From Mactra quadrangularis (taxonomy: Eukaryota; Mollusca; Bivalvia; Venerida; Mactridae), in NCBI GenBank assembly GCA_025267735.1, contig CM046299.1, forward strand, positions 21,908,232 to 21,972,231: a stretch of 64,000 nucleotides of DNA, in the 5' to 3' direction. Made by a program: the position numbers and the translations under genes. Shown here in pieces: positions 1 through 11,510 of this stretch; positions within the stretch are counted from its first letter, which is position 1, and each line of letters begins with the position of its first letter. The notes below the pieces were generated by a model, which worked only from the letters and a program-made list of their open reading frames with translations, was not told where the DNA came from and made no database searches.

Positions 1-822
1 CTTCTATTTAAGATTTTAGGGTATTTTCTTATATAAGCAACATGTACTTCTATATAAGGTTTTAGGGTATATTCTTATATTAGCAACATGTACTTAAAAA
101 AAAGGTTTAGGATATTTTCTTATATAAGCAACATGTACTTTTATGTAAGGTTTTAGGGTTTTTTCTTATGTTAGCAACATGTACTTCTATTTAAGGTTTT
201 AGGGTATTTTCTTATGTTAGCAACATGTACTTCTATTTAAGGTTCTAGGGTATTTTCTTATATTAGCAACATGTACTTCTATTCCAGGTTTTAGGGTATT
301 TTCTTATATTAGCAACATGTACTTCTATCCAAGGTTTTAGGGTATTTTCTTATATTAGCAACATGTACTTTTATGTAAGGTTTTAGGGTATTTTCTTATA
401 TTAGCAACATGTACTTCTATTTAAGATTTTAGGGTATTTTCTTATATTAGCAACATGCACTTCTATTCCAGGTTTTAGGGTATTTTCTTATATTAGCAAC
501 ATGTACTTCTATCTAAGGTTTTAGGGTATTTTCTTATATTAGCAACATGTACTTCTATTTAAGGTTTTAGGGTATTTTCTTATATTAGCAACATGTACTT
601 TAATCAAAGGTTTTAGGTAATTTTCTTATATTAGCAACATGTACTTTTATGTAAGGTTTTAGGGTATTTTCTTATATTAGCAACATGTACTTCTATTTAA
701 GGCATTTTCTTATATTAGCAACATGTACTTCTATTCCAGGTTTTAGGGTATTTTCTTATATTAGCAATGTGTACTTTTATATAAGGTTTTAGTTTTTTTA
801 TATCAGTAACACATACTTTATA
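1..822. repeat. 46-bp tandem array, about 17 copies
   Basis: A unit beginning ACATGTACTTCTATTTAAGG and ending in TTCTTATATTAGCA recurs every 46 bases, for example with ACATG at 40 and 86. Copies differ by a few substitutions, and one near 690-710 is shortened. The array starts before the window, so its true length is unknown. No gene is visible. Confidence 0.95.
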
Positions 823-941
823 TTTTACAATTTAAATAAACACTTGGTCACTGAATTGCTTTATTGTTTAACTTATTTGGAACCACTGACCCACCTGTTC
901 TATATCCGTTATTTATGAACTTACTACATTGGAGGAGATAT

Positions 942-1115
942 CAAGTATCAGGAAAATACCTAGTTGTAAGATGTAAAAAGATAAAAGATTCCGTGAATAG
1001 ATTATGAAAATCTTTGGGTCCAGGGTATGACAGAAAACTGCTTCCAGCTGTGGCATCCCATTTATGGATGTGGGAAAGTGAGGCTGCCCTTTACCACAGT
1101 TGCCTCTAGGTACAT
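942..1115 (+). other. Conserved GC-richer core X, copy 1
   Basis: This ~170-bp block is much richer in G+C than its AT-rich surroundings and recurs at 3617-3795. One + frame is open for 31 codons at its 3' half, containing LLPAVASHLWMWESEAALYH and ending in TAG just before a donor-like GTACAT. It could be an exon, a structured RNA or simply a conserved satellite core. I do not recognise it. Confidence 0.4.
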
Positions 1116-2010
1116 GTTGCTTATATATGAAAAAGCTGCTTTAACCAGCTTTAAGTTAGGAATAGAATGCATGTTATAAATAATGTCTGAATTTTTATGT
1201 ATATTATAATTATAATGTATAACAAGTTTATGTATCAACTGAACCTTATCCTTGCGTAATATTAAGTTACTGCCCTTTATACCTCAGGTTTGGTTTTTTC
1301 TTGTCTTAAGCCTTATTATCAAATAAGTCATCTTTTTTAATAAAACCTTCTATGATAAGATACTATAGTTTAAGAGCATAATAGGATAAATAACCGTAAT
1401 ATCTAGCTAAATGTTGAATTACTGTCTTGTATTTACCATTCAATGAATAATTATATAAATAAAACCAATGGAATACATGCTTTAATTTACATAAAATTGA
1501 AATTTGATTTTGTATGAGAATGTAATTTTTTACTCTTTACACCACCAGGGTTAAAAATGTGGCTTGAACAACGTTTCTAAATAATTTTCATGTCTTGGAC
1601 TTTAACCATAATACATGTAGTTCATTTATAGTTGTCAGGAATATTTTAAGTATTTAAAATTATTAGACATTAAATGCATAAGTTGATCAATGATAATGAA
1701 AGTAGGCCTATGGTACATTATAATTAAATTCTGAACATAGTTATTACAGACTGATAGTTGCATTTAATAAGGTTTATGAATATGACTTGTTAGGACTTTG
1801 ATTAATTAGTTTAACTTCATTGATTAAAATAATGAATACTTTAGGTAATATATTTATACTAGACATTTAACAGGTTAAACAGGATACAGATATAGGGTAA
1901 AATGTATTTTTTTAAATTTGACATGACATCAGAAAGAAGAAAATAATTGAAAACTACCAATTTAATTAACAGATTTTATACATTGAACATAGTTTGAAAG
2001 ATAGCTACAA

Positions 2011-2142
2011 ATGGCCTCTCCTTCTAAGTGGAACAGTCCGCGGGCCTCAGAGCTGGATGAACGCCAAGCTGAAGGGGTTGTAAGAGTTGCCTGGTATTAC
2101 AAAAATGGGTTCAACAGCATGTCAACTAAACTCAGATTGTGA
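2011..2142 (+). other. Core Y copy 1 with 43-codon open frame
   Basis: The frame runs ATG to TGA and begins MASPSKWNSPRASELDER. It is the GC-rich centre of the Y repeat. An alternative reading is an exon ending at GGGGTT before the donor-like GTAAGAG, preceded by an acceptor-like TTAATTAACAG. This copy differs from the other four in the frame by one replacement (R to Q) and two silent changes. The product is not recognised and translation is unproven. Confidence 0.3.
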
Positions 2143-2972
2143 GCTCTATGACTCATAGTACAGTGTGTGGGATTTGTGAACATAGTGGTTGTTAAAATTA
2201 TATCATCATTTTGTTGTTACAAGCATTTAGAAAACATAGTTTTACTGTAACTGAACAATGTTTAACCTTTCTTCTTGCTATATAGGTTAATAAAAATGTG
2301 AGATGGATTTAGGAACACTTTCCTCCTATGGTGAATGATAAATGTTTTGAATTCTTATGATAAAACTATTAGAAGATAAATACTTGATGGAATATTTTGA
2401 ACTACATTTTTGAACTGCATAGTTGAACTACATTTTTGTACCTTATTCTTGAAGCTACATGTATATTCAAATTTTAACATTTTTATGTATTAAGACTTTG
2501 TATGTAAAATCTTTGATATCAATTAATGATTTAAGTTTAAATTTTAACTACTTGAAAAGTATTTCTCTATGTTATTAGGGTTTCATATTATTAAGGATTT
2601 AAGCATTTATTTCTAATCAACATTGATATGTAATTATAATGTTAAGGTTCTAAATATCTACAGCTTGAGCATTTGTCTATGAATTTATGTGTACTATAAT
2701 AATAAGTAGCTTTAATTTGAATTGATAAAAATGGACTTTCAGGACTTTGATTAACATTAGTAAGAGTTTATAGATTGAATTGATTAAAGTAAATAGATCT
2801 ATTTTGGCTATATAACAATACATGAAATTTTACAGATTAAGCAGGGAAAAGATGATCTCTTAAATGTAATTTCTTTATTTTGAATTAACTGCAGATGGAA
2901 GAAAATAATTAAATACTACCATTTTGATTAACAGATTGTATACATTGAACATAGTTTGGAAGATAGCTACAA

Positions 2973-3104
2973 ATGGCCTCTCCTTCTAAGTGGAACAGTC
3001 CGCGGGCCTCAGAGCTGGATGAACGCCGAGCTGAGGGGGTTGTAAGAGTTGCCTGGTATTACAAAAATGGGTTCAATAGCATGTCAACTAAACTCAGATT
3101 GTGA
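2973..3104 (+). other. Core Y copy 2 with 43-codon open frame
   Basis: The 132 bases are identical to copies 3-5 as far as I can compare by eye. The 3' flank after GACTCA (CGGTACAATG) matches copy 5 and differs from copies 1, 3 and 4, which marks it as the last Y of its higher-order unit. Confidence 0.3.
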
Positions 3105-3616
3105 GCTCTATGACTCACGGTACAATGTATGGGGTTTGTGAACATAGTGGTTGTTAAAATTATATCATCATTCTGTCTTTGTTCAGAACTAGGAAATTTA
3201 TTTATAGTTGGTTTAATTTTTTTCTTAATTATTGTTTAGGATTAATGAACACAGTCATTTAGATTCTCATCAGTAAATAGATGGTTAAGTTACTTTCATT
3301 TCTTCTTGTTTAGCTGGTTAAACTCAATCAACAGATGAATACTTAAAGCTATGAACATTACTTTAACAAGTACTTTATTATTTATCTTAAGTTTGTGTTT
3401 CTTACTTCAACATCATTTTTTTGTAAAGATTTAAGTGTTTCTTATATGAAACTTATCTTCAAGCTGCAAATTTATAGTACTTGGTGTTTAATATATGGTG
3501 GTTTTGGGTATGGCTGTTTAGGAAGCCATACTTACTAACAATTCTTTAGTTTGTTTTTTACTTTATCTTAAGGAAGCATAATTTATAGTTCTTAGTGTTA
3601 AGGCGGTAAGGGTATG

Positions 3617-3795
3617 CAAGTATCAGGAAAATACCAAGTTGTAAGATGTAAAAAGATAAAAGATTCCGTGAATAGATTATGAAAATCTTTGGGTCCAGGG
3701 TATGACAGAAAACTGCTTCCAGCTGTGGCATCCCAGTTATGGATGTGGGAACGTGAGGCTGCCCTTTACCACAGTTGCCTCTAGGTACATGTTGT
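3617..3795 (+). other. Conserved GC-richer core X, copy 2
   Basis: This is the second copy of core X. Relative to copy 1 the open frame changes H to Q and S to R, both non-synonymous, so there is no sign of protein-level constraint from this pair alone. Confidence 0.4.
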
Positions 3796-4698
3796 TTATA
3801 TATGAAAAAGCTGCTTTAACCAGCTTTAAGTCAGGAATTAAGAATGCATGTTATAAATAATGTCTGAATTTTTACTGTTTTTTATGTATATTATAATTAT
3901 AATGTATAACAAGTTTATGTATCAACTGAACCTTATCCTTGCGTAATATTAAGTTACTGCCCTTTATACCTCAGGTTTAGGTTTTTTCTTGTCTTAAGCC
4001 TTATTATCAAATAAGTCATCTTTTTTAATAAAACCTTCTATGATATGATACTATAGTTTAAGAGAATCATAGGATAAATAACTGTAATATCTAGCTAAAT
4101 GTTGAATTACTGTCTTGTATATACCATTCAATGAATAATTATATAAATAAAACCAATGGAATACATGCTTTAATTTACATAAAGTTGAAATTTGATTTTG
4201 TATGAGAATGTAATTTTTTACTCTTTACACCACCAGGGTTAAAAATGTGGCTTAAACAAAGTTTCTAAATAATTTTCATGTCTTGGACTTTAACCATAAT
4301 ACATGTAGTTCATTTATAGTTGTCAGGAATATTTTAAGTATTTAAAATTATTAGACATTAAATGCATAAGTTGATCAATGATAATGAAAGTAGGCCTATG
4401 GTACATTATTATTAAATTCTGAACATAGTTTTTAGAGACAGATAGTTGCATTTAATAAGGTTTATGAATATGACTTGTTAGGACTTTGATTAATTAGTTT
4501 AACTTCATTGATTAAAATAATGAATACTTTGGGTAATATATTTATACTAGACATTTAACAGGTTAAACAGGATACAGATATATGGTAAAATGTAATTTCT
4601 TTAATTCGATGTGACATCAGAGAGAAGAAAATAATTAAAAACTACCATTTTGATTAACAGATTTTATACATTGAACATAGTTTGGAAGATAGCTACAA

Positions 4699-4830
4699 AT
4701 GGCCTCTCCTTCTAAGTGGAACAGTCCGCGGGCCTCAGAGCTGGATGAACGCCGAGCTGAGGGGGTTGTAAGAGTTGCCTGGTATTACAAAAATGGGTTC
4801 AATAGCATGTCAACTAAACTCAGATTGTGA
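4699..4830 (+). other. Core Y copy 3 with 43-codon open frame
   Basis: This has the same 43-codon frame as copy 2. It is the first Y after core X in the second higher-order unit, in the same position as copy 1 in the first unit. Confidence 0.3.
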
Positions 4831-5638
4831 GCTCTATGACTCATAGTACAGTGTGTGGGATTTGTGAACATAGTGGTTGTTAAAATTATATCATCATTTT
4901 GTTGTTACAAGCATTTAGAAAACATAGTTTTACTGTAACTGAACAATATTTAACCTTTCTTCTTGCTATATAGGTTAAAAAAAAGTGAGATGGATATAGG
5001 AACACTTTCCTCCTTTGGTGAATGATAAATGTTTTGAATTCTTATGATAAAACTATTAGAAGATAAATACTTGATGGAATATTTTTAACTACATTTTTTG
5101 AACTTTATTTATTGAAACTATATTAAAATTTGAACATTTATCTATGTATTGAGATTTTGTATGTAAGATCCTTGGATATTAACCAATGGTTTAAGGTTAA
5201 AATATTAACTACTTGAAAATCATTTAATTATGTTATTGGGGTTCCATATTATTAAGGATTTGAGCATTCATTTATAATCTACATCAATATGACTTGTAAT
5301 TATAATGTTAAGGTTCTTAATATCTACAGCTTTAGCATTTGTCTATGAATTTAAGTGTACTATAATAATAAGTAGCTTTAATTTGAATTGATAAAAATGG
5401 ACTTTCAGGGCTTTGATTAATATTAGTAAGAGTTTATAGATAGAATTGATTAAAGTAAATAGATCTGTTTGGGCTATATAACAATACATGAAATTTTACA
5501 GATTAAGCAGGAAAAAGATAATCTCTTAAATGTAATTTCTTTATTTTGAATTAACTGCAGATGGAAGAAAATAATTGAAAACTACCATTTTGATGAACAG
5601 ATTGTATACATTGAACATAGTTTGGAAGATAGCTACAA

Positions 5639-5770
5639 ATGGCCTCTCCTTCTAAGTGGAACAGTCCGCGGGCCTCAGAGCTGGATGAACGCCGAGCTGA
5701 GGGGGTTGTAAGAGTTGCCTGGTATTACAAAAATGGGTTCAATAGCATGTCAACTAAACTCAGATTGTGA
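5639..5770 (+). other. Core Y copy 4 with 43-codon open frame
   Basis: Same frame. It is the middle Y of the second unit, the extra copy absent from the first unit. Its flanks differ from those of the neighbouring copies at many positions while the core does not. Confidence 0.3.
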
Positions 5771-6578
5771 GCTCTATGACTCATAGTACAGTGTGTGGGA
5801 TTTGTGAACATAGTGGTTGTTAAAATTATATCATCATTCTGTTGGTACTAGCATTTAGACAACATAGTTTTACTGTAACTGAACAATATTTAACCTTTCT
5901 TCTTGCTATATAGGTTAATAAAAAAGTGAGATGGATATAATAACACTTTCCTCCTTTGGTGAATGATAAATGTTTTGAATTCTTATGATAAAACTATTAG
6001 AAGATAAATACTTGATGGAATATTTTTAACTACATTTTTTGAACTTCTTTTATTGAAACTATATTAAAATTTGAACATTTATCTATGTATTGAGATTTTG
6101 TATGTAAGATCTTGGATATTTACCAATGGTTTAAGGTTAAAATATTAACTACTTGAAAATCATTTATTTATGTTATTGGGGTTCCATATTATTAAGGATT
6201 TGAGCATTCATTTATAATCAACATTAATATGACTTGTAATTATAATGTAAAGGTTCTAAATATCTACAGCTTTAGCATTTGTCTATGAATTTAAGTGCAC
6301 TAGAATAATTAGTAGCTTTAAATTAAATTTATAAAGATGGACTTTCAGGACTTTGATTAATATTAGTAATAGTTTATAGATAGAAGTGATTACAGTAAAT
6401 AGATCTATTTGGGCTATATAACAATACATGAAATTTTACAGATTTAGCAGGAAAAAGATAAGCGCTTAAATGTAATTTCTTTATTTTGAATTAACTGCAG
6501 ATGGAAGAAAATAATTGAAAACTACCATTTTGATGAACAGATTGTATACATTGAACATAGTTTGGAAGATAGCTACAA

Positions 6579-6710
6579 ATGGCCTCTCCTTCTAAGTGGA
6601 ACAGTCCGCGGGCCTCAGAGCTGGATGAACGCCGAGCTGAGGGGGTTGTAAGAGTTGCCTGGTATTACAAAAATGGGTTCAATAGCATGTCAACTAAACT
6701 CAGATTGTGA
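6579..6710 (+). other. Core Y copy 5 with 43-codon open frame
   Basis: Same frame. It is the last Y of the second unit and is followed by the shared tail beginning GTCTTTGTTCAGAAC. Confidence 0.3.
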
Positions 6711-7217
6711 GCTCTATGACTCACGGTACAATGTATGGGGTTTGTGAACATAGTGGTTGTTAAAATTATATCATCATTCTGTCTTTGTTCAGAACTAGGA
6801 AATTTATTTATAGTTGGTTTAATTTTTTTCTTAATTATTGTTTAGGATTAATGAACACAGTCATTTAGATTCTCATCAGTAAATAGATGGTTAAGTTACT
6901 TTCATTTCTTCTTGTTTAGCTGGTTAAACTCAATCAACAGATGAATACTTAAAGCTATGAACATTACTTTAACAAGTACTTTATTATTTATCTTAAGTTT
7001 GTGTTTCTTACTTCAACATCATTTTTTTGTAAAGATTTAAGTGTTTCTTATATGAAACTTATCTTCAAGCTGCAAATTTATAGTACTTGGTGTTTAATAT
7101 ATGGTGGTTTTGGGTATGGCTGTTTAGGAAGCCATACTTACTAACAATTCTTTAGTTTGTTTTTTACTTTATCTTAAGGAAGCATAATTTATAGTTCTTA
7201 GTGTTAAGGCGGTAAGG

Positions 7218-8149
7218 GTATGGCTGTAAGGGGAGGTTTAGAGGCCATACTTACTAAAAACATTAACATTAGTTTATTAGTTTTTGTTTATTTACAACCC
7301 TTTAGTGTGTTTTTTACTATATCTTGAGGAAACATATGTTTATAGTTCTTAGTGTTAAGGTGGTAAGGGTATGGCTATAAGGGGAGGTTTTGGAGGCCAT
7401 ACTTACTAACAACACTAATATTAATTTACTTATTTTAAAGTTTGTTTTCATCATTAACTTACATGTATAAATTTTAATAATTAAGTAAAAAATAAATCAC
7501 ATGCTGCTAATATAAGAAACTCAATTATCTTTATACATATAGCTTAACTGTTCTGTTCTATTAACATTTATGTATCATTTTGTTGTTGCCCCCAAATATA
7601 CGTTATTGAAATCTTTATATTTTACGTCATTTCTTTTAAAATGAAGTACAATGCTGCTAATATAAAAACTTTTTTGTTTGCATGTAACTATAGTTTTTCT
7701 GTTCTGTTCTGCTCTGTTCTACTAACATTAACATTTATGTATTATTTGGTGGTCAATACTGCTGGTTATAATTTAAGGTCAATTAAGTAAAAAATGAAGT
7801 ACATGTTGTTAATATAAGATACTTAAATATTTTTTTATACATGTAGCTATAATTGTTCTGTTCTGCTCTGTTCTATTTTACTAACATTAACTTTAATGTA
7901 TCGTTTTGTTGTTGCCCCAAATATATGTTATGACATTCTTTATATTTTAGGTCTATTAAGTAAAAATGAAGTACAATGCTGCTAATATAAAAACTTTTTA
8001 TATATTTTTTACATGTAACTATAGTTGTTCTGTTCTGCTCTGTTCTACTAACATTAACATTTATGTATTATTTTGTTGTTCAATATTGTTGGTTATATTT
8101 TAAGGTCATTTAAGTACATGTTGCTAATATAAGAAACCCAATTATTTTT
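7218..8149. repeat. ~160-bp tandem array, left part
   Basis: Units contain TCTGTTCTGCTCTGTTCTAC, then ACTAACATTAACATTTATG, then GAAGTACATGTTGCTAATAT. The first part also carries copies of a hairpin-capable motif, GTATGGCT...AGGCCATAC, at about 7216 and 7367. The array is interrupted by the element at 8150-9961 and resumes after it. No gene is seen. Confidence 0.85.
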
Positions 8150-8196
8150 AGCCGGATTTTTCAACGAAAAAATTCGGCTAATAGTTTGGCGAACAC

Positions 8197-8261
8197 GGGC
8201 GGGCGGGAGGGCGGGCGGGTGGGCGGGCGGGCGGGCGGGCGGGTGGGCGGGCGGGCGGGCG
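8197..8261. repeat. (GGGC)n microsatellite, potential G-quadruplex
   Basis: About sixteen consecutive GGGC/GGGT/GGAG units form the most GC-rich point of a very AT-rich region. Many G3 runs spaced by single bases would allow quadruplex folding on the + strand. It sits between the 5' inverted repeat and the tandem core of the element, as in the copy at 48,058. Confidence 0.9.
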
Positions 8262-9560
8262 TCCGTGTCGTTAACAATTGCGTTAAAGTTTTTAATGTAC
8301 CATGTATTTCTGCCATTTAAAGTCAGATCTCTACGAAACTTTATACAATGATAACATACCATGTGATGAACAGAATTAGACAGTAACCGCAACTCTACCT
8401 TGCTTCATTATGGATTATTGCCCTTTGTAATTTTGGTTGTCTGGTGTCGTTAACAATTGCGTTAAAGTTTTTAATTTAGCATATATTTCTGCCATTTATT
8501 GTTAGATTTTTATGAAACTTCATACAATGATAACATACCTTGTGATGAACAGATTAAGACAGTAACCACAACTCTACCTGGCTTAAAAATGGATTATTTC
8601 CCTTTGTTTTTTTGCGTTAAAGTTTTCAAATTGTTGGATATCTCTGCCATTTATGGTTTGATGTTTACGAAGTTTCATACAATGATTACATATCATCTGT
8701 TGAAAAGAATTAGACAGTAACCGCAACTTATACCTGGCTTAATAATGGATTATTTCCCTTTGTTATTTTTGTGTTAAAATTTTCTGATTGTTGGATATCT
8801 CTGCCATTTATGGTTAGATGTTTATGAAATTTCATACAATGATTACATAAGATATGTTGAAAAGAATTAGACAGTAACAACAACTCTACCTGGCTTAAAA
8901 ATGGATTATTTCCCTTTGTATTTTTGCGTTAAATGTTTCAAATTGTTGGATATCTCTGCCATTTATGGTTAGTTGTTTATGAAATTTCATACAATGATTA
9001 CATACCATCTGTTGAAAAGAATTAGACAGTAACAGCAACTCCACCTGGCTTAATAATGGATTATTTCCCTTTGTTTTTTTTGCGTTAAATTTTTCAAATT
9101 GTTGGATATCTCTGTTATTTATGGTTTGATGTTTACGAAGTTTCATACAATGATTACATATCATCTGTTGAAAAGAATTAGACAGTAACCGCAACTCTAC
9201 CTGGCTTAATAATGGAATATTTCTCTTTGTTATTTTTGTGTTAAAGTTTTCAAATTGTTGGATATCTCTGCCATTTATGGTTAGATGTTTATGAAATTTC
9301 ATACAATGATTACATATGATCTGTTGAAAAGAATTAGACAGTAACAACAACTCTACCTGGCTTAAAAATGGATTATTTCCCTTTGTATTTTTGTGTTAAA
9401 GCTTTTAAATTGTTGGGTATCTCTGCCATTTATGGTTAGATTATTATGAAATTTCATACAATGATTACTTACCATCTGTTGAAAGAATTAGACAGTAACG
9501 GCAACTCTACTTGGCTTAAATATGGATTATTTCCCTTTGTATTTTTTATGTTAAAGTTTT
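8262..9560. repeat. ~156-bp tandem repeats inside the element
   Basis: Each unit includes GTTGGATATCTCTGCCATTT and AGAATTAGACAGTAAC; the first unit is longer (~178 bp). Because 156 is a multiple of three, one minus-strand frame stays open through several units (8895-9350). This is a periodicity effect, not evidence of a protein. Confidence 0.9.
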
Positions 9561-9933
9561 CAGTATGTTGGATCTCTCCAATAGCAAGTATTCTGGCATT
9601 TTCCAGTCATATTTTCCTGCCATTTTGTTTCAACAATTTCACCATTTGCCATACAAGGTTCTTTTTTAACAAAATTCTCTCGCCAATTTCATATCATTAG
9701 CTTTGCATTATTTTCATCTATAGTTTTCATGTCTTATGCCATCTTAGTCAAATACCAACAAAATACTCAGAAAAGATACAATAGGACATATATATAGTTA
9801 ATGAAACTCTTTATTCCTTTAAGATTAATTATTGCCCTTTGTATTCCTTCTAATAAGCAATATATCAAATGACTTTCTTTTGTAACAAAGTAAACTTGTT
9901 CTCAATGTTCCCATATGCAGAAAAATCCGGCTT

Positions 9934-9952
9934 TAATGTGGCTCCCACATTA
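9934..9952. other. 3' terminal hairpin of the element
   Basis: Eight perfectly paired bases, TAATGTGG and CCACATTA, flank a CTC loop. The hairpin lies 9 bp inside the inferred 3' end. It is absent from the array units and so came with the element. Confidence 0.8.
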
Positions 9953-9961
9953 TCTTTCTTG

Positions 9962-11510
9962 TTTATACATGTAGCTATAATTGTTCTGTTCTATCCTGTT
10001 TTGTCTTCTAACATTTACATAAGTTCATTAATTTTTTAATTTTGTTATATTAGCAATTCTTTAGTTAGTTTTTTAGTATATTCTAAGTTTGCATAATTTA
10101 TAGTTCTTAGTGTTAAGGTGGTAAGGGTATGGCTATAAGGGGAGGTTTTGGAGGCCATACTTACTAATAACATTAACATTAGTTACTTAGTTTTTGAGTT
10201 TTGTTTATTTACAACCCTTTAGTTTGTTTTTTACTATATCTTGAGGAAACACATTTTAGTTCTTAGTGTTAAGGTGGTAAGGGTATGGCTATTAGGGGAG
10301 GTTCTGGAGGCTACACTTACTAACAACACTAATATTAATTTACTTATTTTGACAGGTTTTTTTGTATTTTTTTAGCATTCACATAATGTATAAATTTTAT
10401 TAATTAAGCAAAAAATACAGTACAAGTTGTTTATGTAAGAAACTCAATAATCTTTATACATGTAGCTATAATTGTTCTGTTCTGGTCTGCTCTGTTCTGT
10501 TCTACTATCATTAACATTTATGCATTATTTTGTTGTTGCCCCAAATATATGTTATGAAATTCTTTATATTTTATGTCATTTTAGTTAAAATGAAGTACAA
10601 TGCTGCTAATATAAAAACTTTTTTATATATTTTTTTACATGTAACTATAATAGTTCTGTTCTGTTCTGCTCTGTTCTACTAACATTAACATTTATGTATT
10701 ATTTTGTTAGTCAATATTGCTGGTTATATTTTAAGGTCTAATTTTTTAAGTAAAAAATAAAGTACATGTTGCTAATATGAGAAACCCAATTATTTTTTAT
10801 TCATGCAATGGTTTTGATCTGCTTTGTTCTGTTCTACTGACATTAACATTAAAGTATTATTGTGTTGGTGTCCCAAAAATATCGTATGAAGATCTATATT
10901 TTAAGGTCAGTTAAGTTAAAAAATAAAGTACATGCTGTTAATATAAGAAACTAATATACTTACATTAATATTTATGCATTATTTTGTTGGTCAATATTGT
11001 TGGTTATCTTTAAAGGTCAATTTTGTAAAAAAATAGAGTACATCATGTTGCTAACATAAGAAACACATTTTTTTATACATTAAGCTATAATTGTTCTGTT
11101 CTGTTCTACTAACATTAAAATTAATGTAGCATTTTGATGGTCAATATTGTTTGTTATATTTTAAGGTCAATTAAGTAGAAAATGAAGTACATGTTGTTAA
11201 TATTAGAGACCTAATTATTTTTTACACATGTAATTGTTCTGTTCAGTTCTGCTCTGTTCTGTTCTACTAACATTAAAATTAATGTAGCATTTTGTTAGTC
11301 AATATTGTTTGTTATATTTTAAGGTCAATTAAGTAAAAAATTAAGTACATGTTGCTCATATAAGAAACCCAATTATTTTTTATACATGAAGCTATAATTA
11401 TTCTGTTCTGTTCTACTAACATTTACATTAGTGAATTCTTTTGTTTGTGTCCAAAATGTATGTAATGAATATCTGAATGTATGAAGGTGAATTAAATAAA
11501 AAATAAAGTT
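9962..11510. repeat. ~160-bp tandem array, right part
   Basis: The array left at 8149 continues, with the same TCTGTTCTGCTCTGTTCTAC and AAGTACATGTTGCTAATAT blocks. Further GTATGGCT...CCATAC motifs occur near 10,122 and 10,282. It fades after 11,460. No gene is seen. Confidence 0.85.

Larger units (their letters stand above)
942..3616. repeat. Higher-order repeat copy 1 (X-Y-Y-tail)
   Basis: This is the first of two long direct copies. It holds one GC-rich core X (942-1115), two GC-rich cores Y (around 2011 and 2973, 962 bp apart) and a tail (3175-3616) found again unchanged, as far as I can see by eye, at 6777-7217. The X-to-first-Y spacer (1120-1990) is nearly identical to 3798-4680. The high identity suggests recent duplication. 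Confidence 0.9.
3617..7217. repeat. Higher-order repeat copy 2 (X-Y-Y-Y-tail)
   Basis: This is the second long copy. It starts at the same CAAGTATCAGG as copy 1 and carries core X (3617-3795), three Y cores (around 4699, 5639 and 6579, each 940 bp apart) and the shared tail. It differs from copy 1 by one extra Y subunit, as expected from unequal exchange. Confidence 0.9.
8150..9961 (+). mobile_element. Pearl/Helentron-like non-autonomous element with internal tandem array
   Basis: The element starts with AGCCGGATTTTTC (8150) and has its exact inverse GAAAAATCCGGCT at 9920-9932. A near-terminal palindrome, TAATGTGG-CTC-CCACATTA, lies at 9934-9952. Inside are a (GGGC)n stretch and about eight ~156-bp repeats. 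Subterminal inverted repeats, a microsatellite, a central minisatellite and a 3' hairpin form the layout described for Helentron-derived elements and oyster pearl elements. Neighbouring array units give an empty site (AATTATTTTTTATACATG), which places the insertion in a T run. No transposase is encoded. Family assignment is by architecture, not by search. Confidence 0.7.

Noticed and set aside
942..7217. Tandem U-type snRNA or 5S rRNA cluster
   Set aside because: The X and Y cores match no snRNA or 5S rRNA feature I know (no Sm site in place, no internal 5S boxes), so only an unknown core is claimed.
8895..9350. 151-codon minus frame made of ~52-residue repeats
   Set aside because: It lies inside the pearl-like element, whose ~156-bp unit is a multiple of three. 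Stops in other units and the absence of the frame in the single-unit copy argue against a gene.
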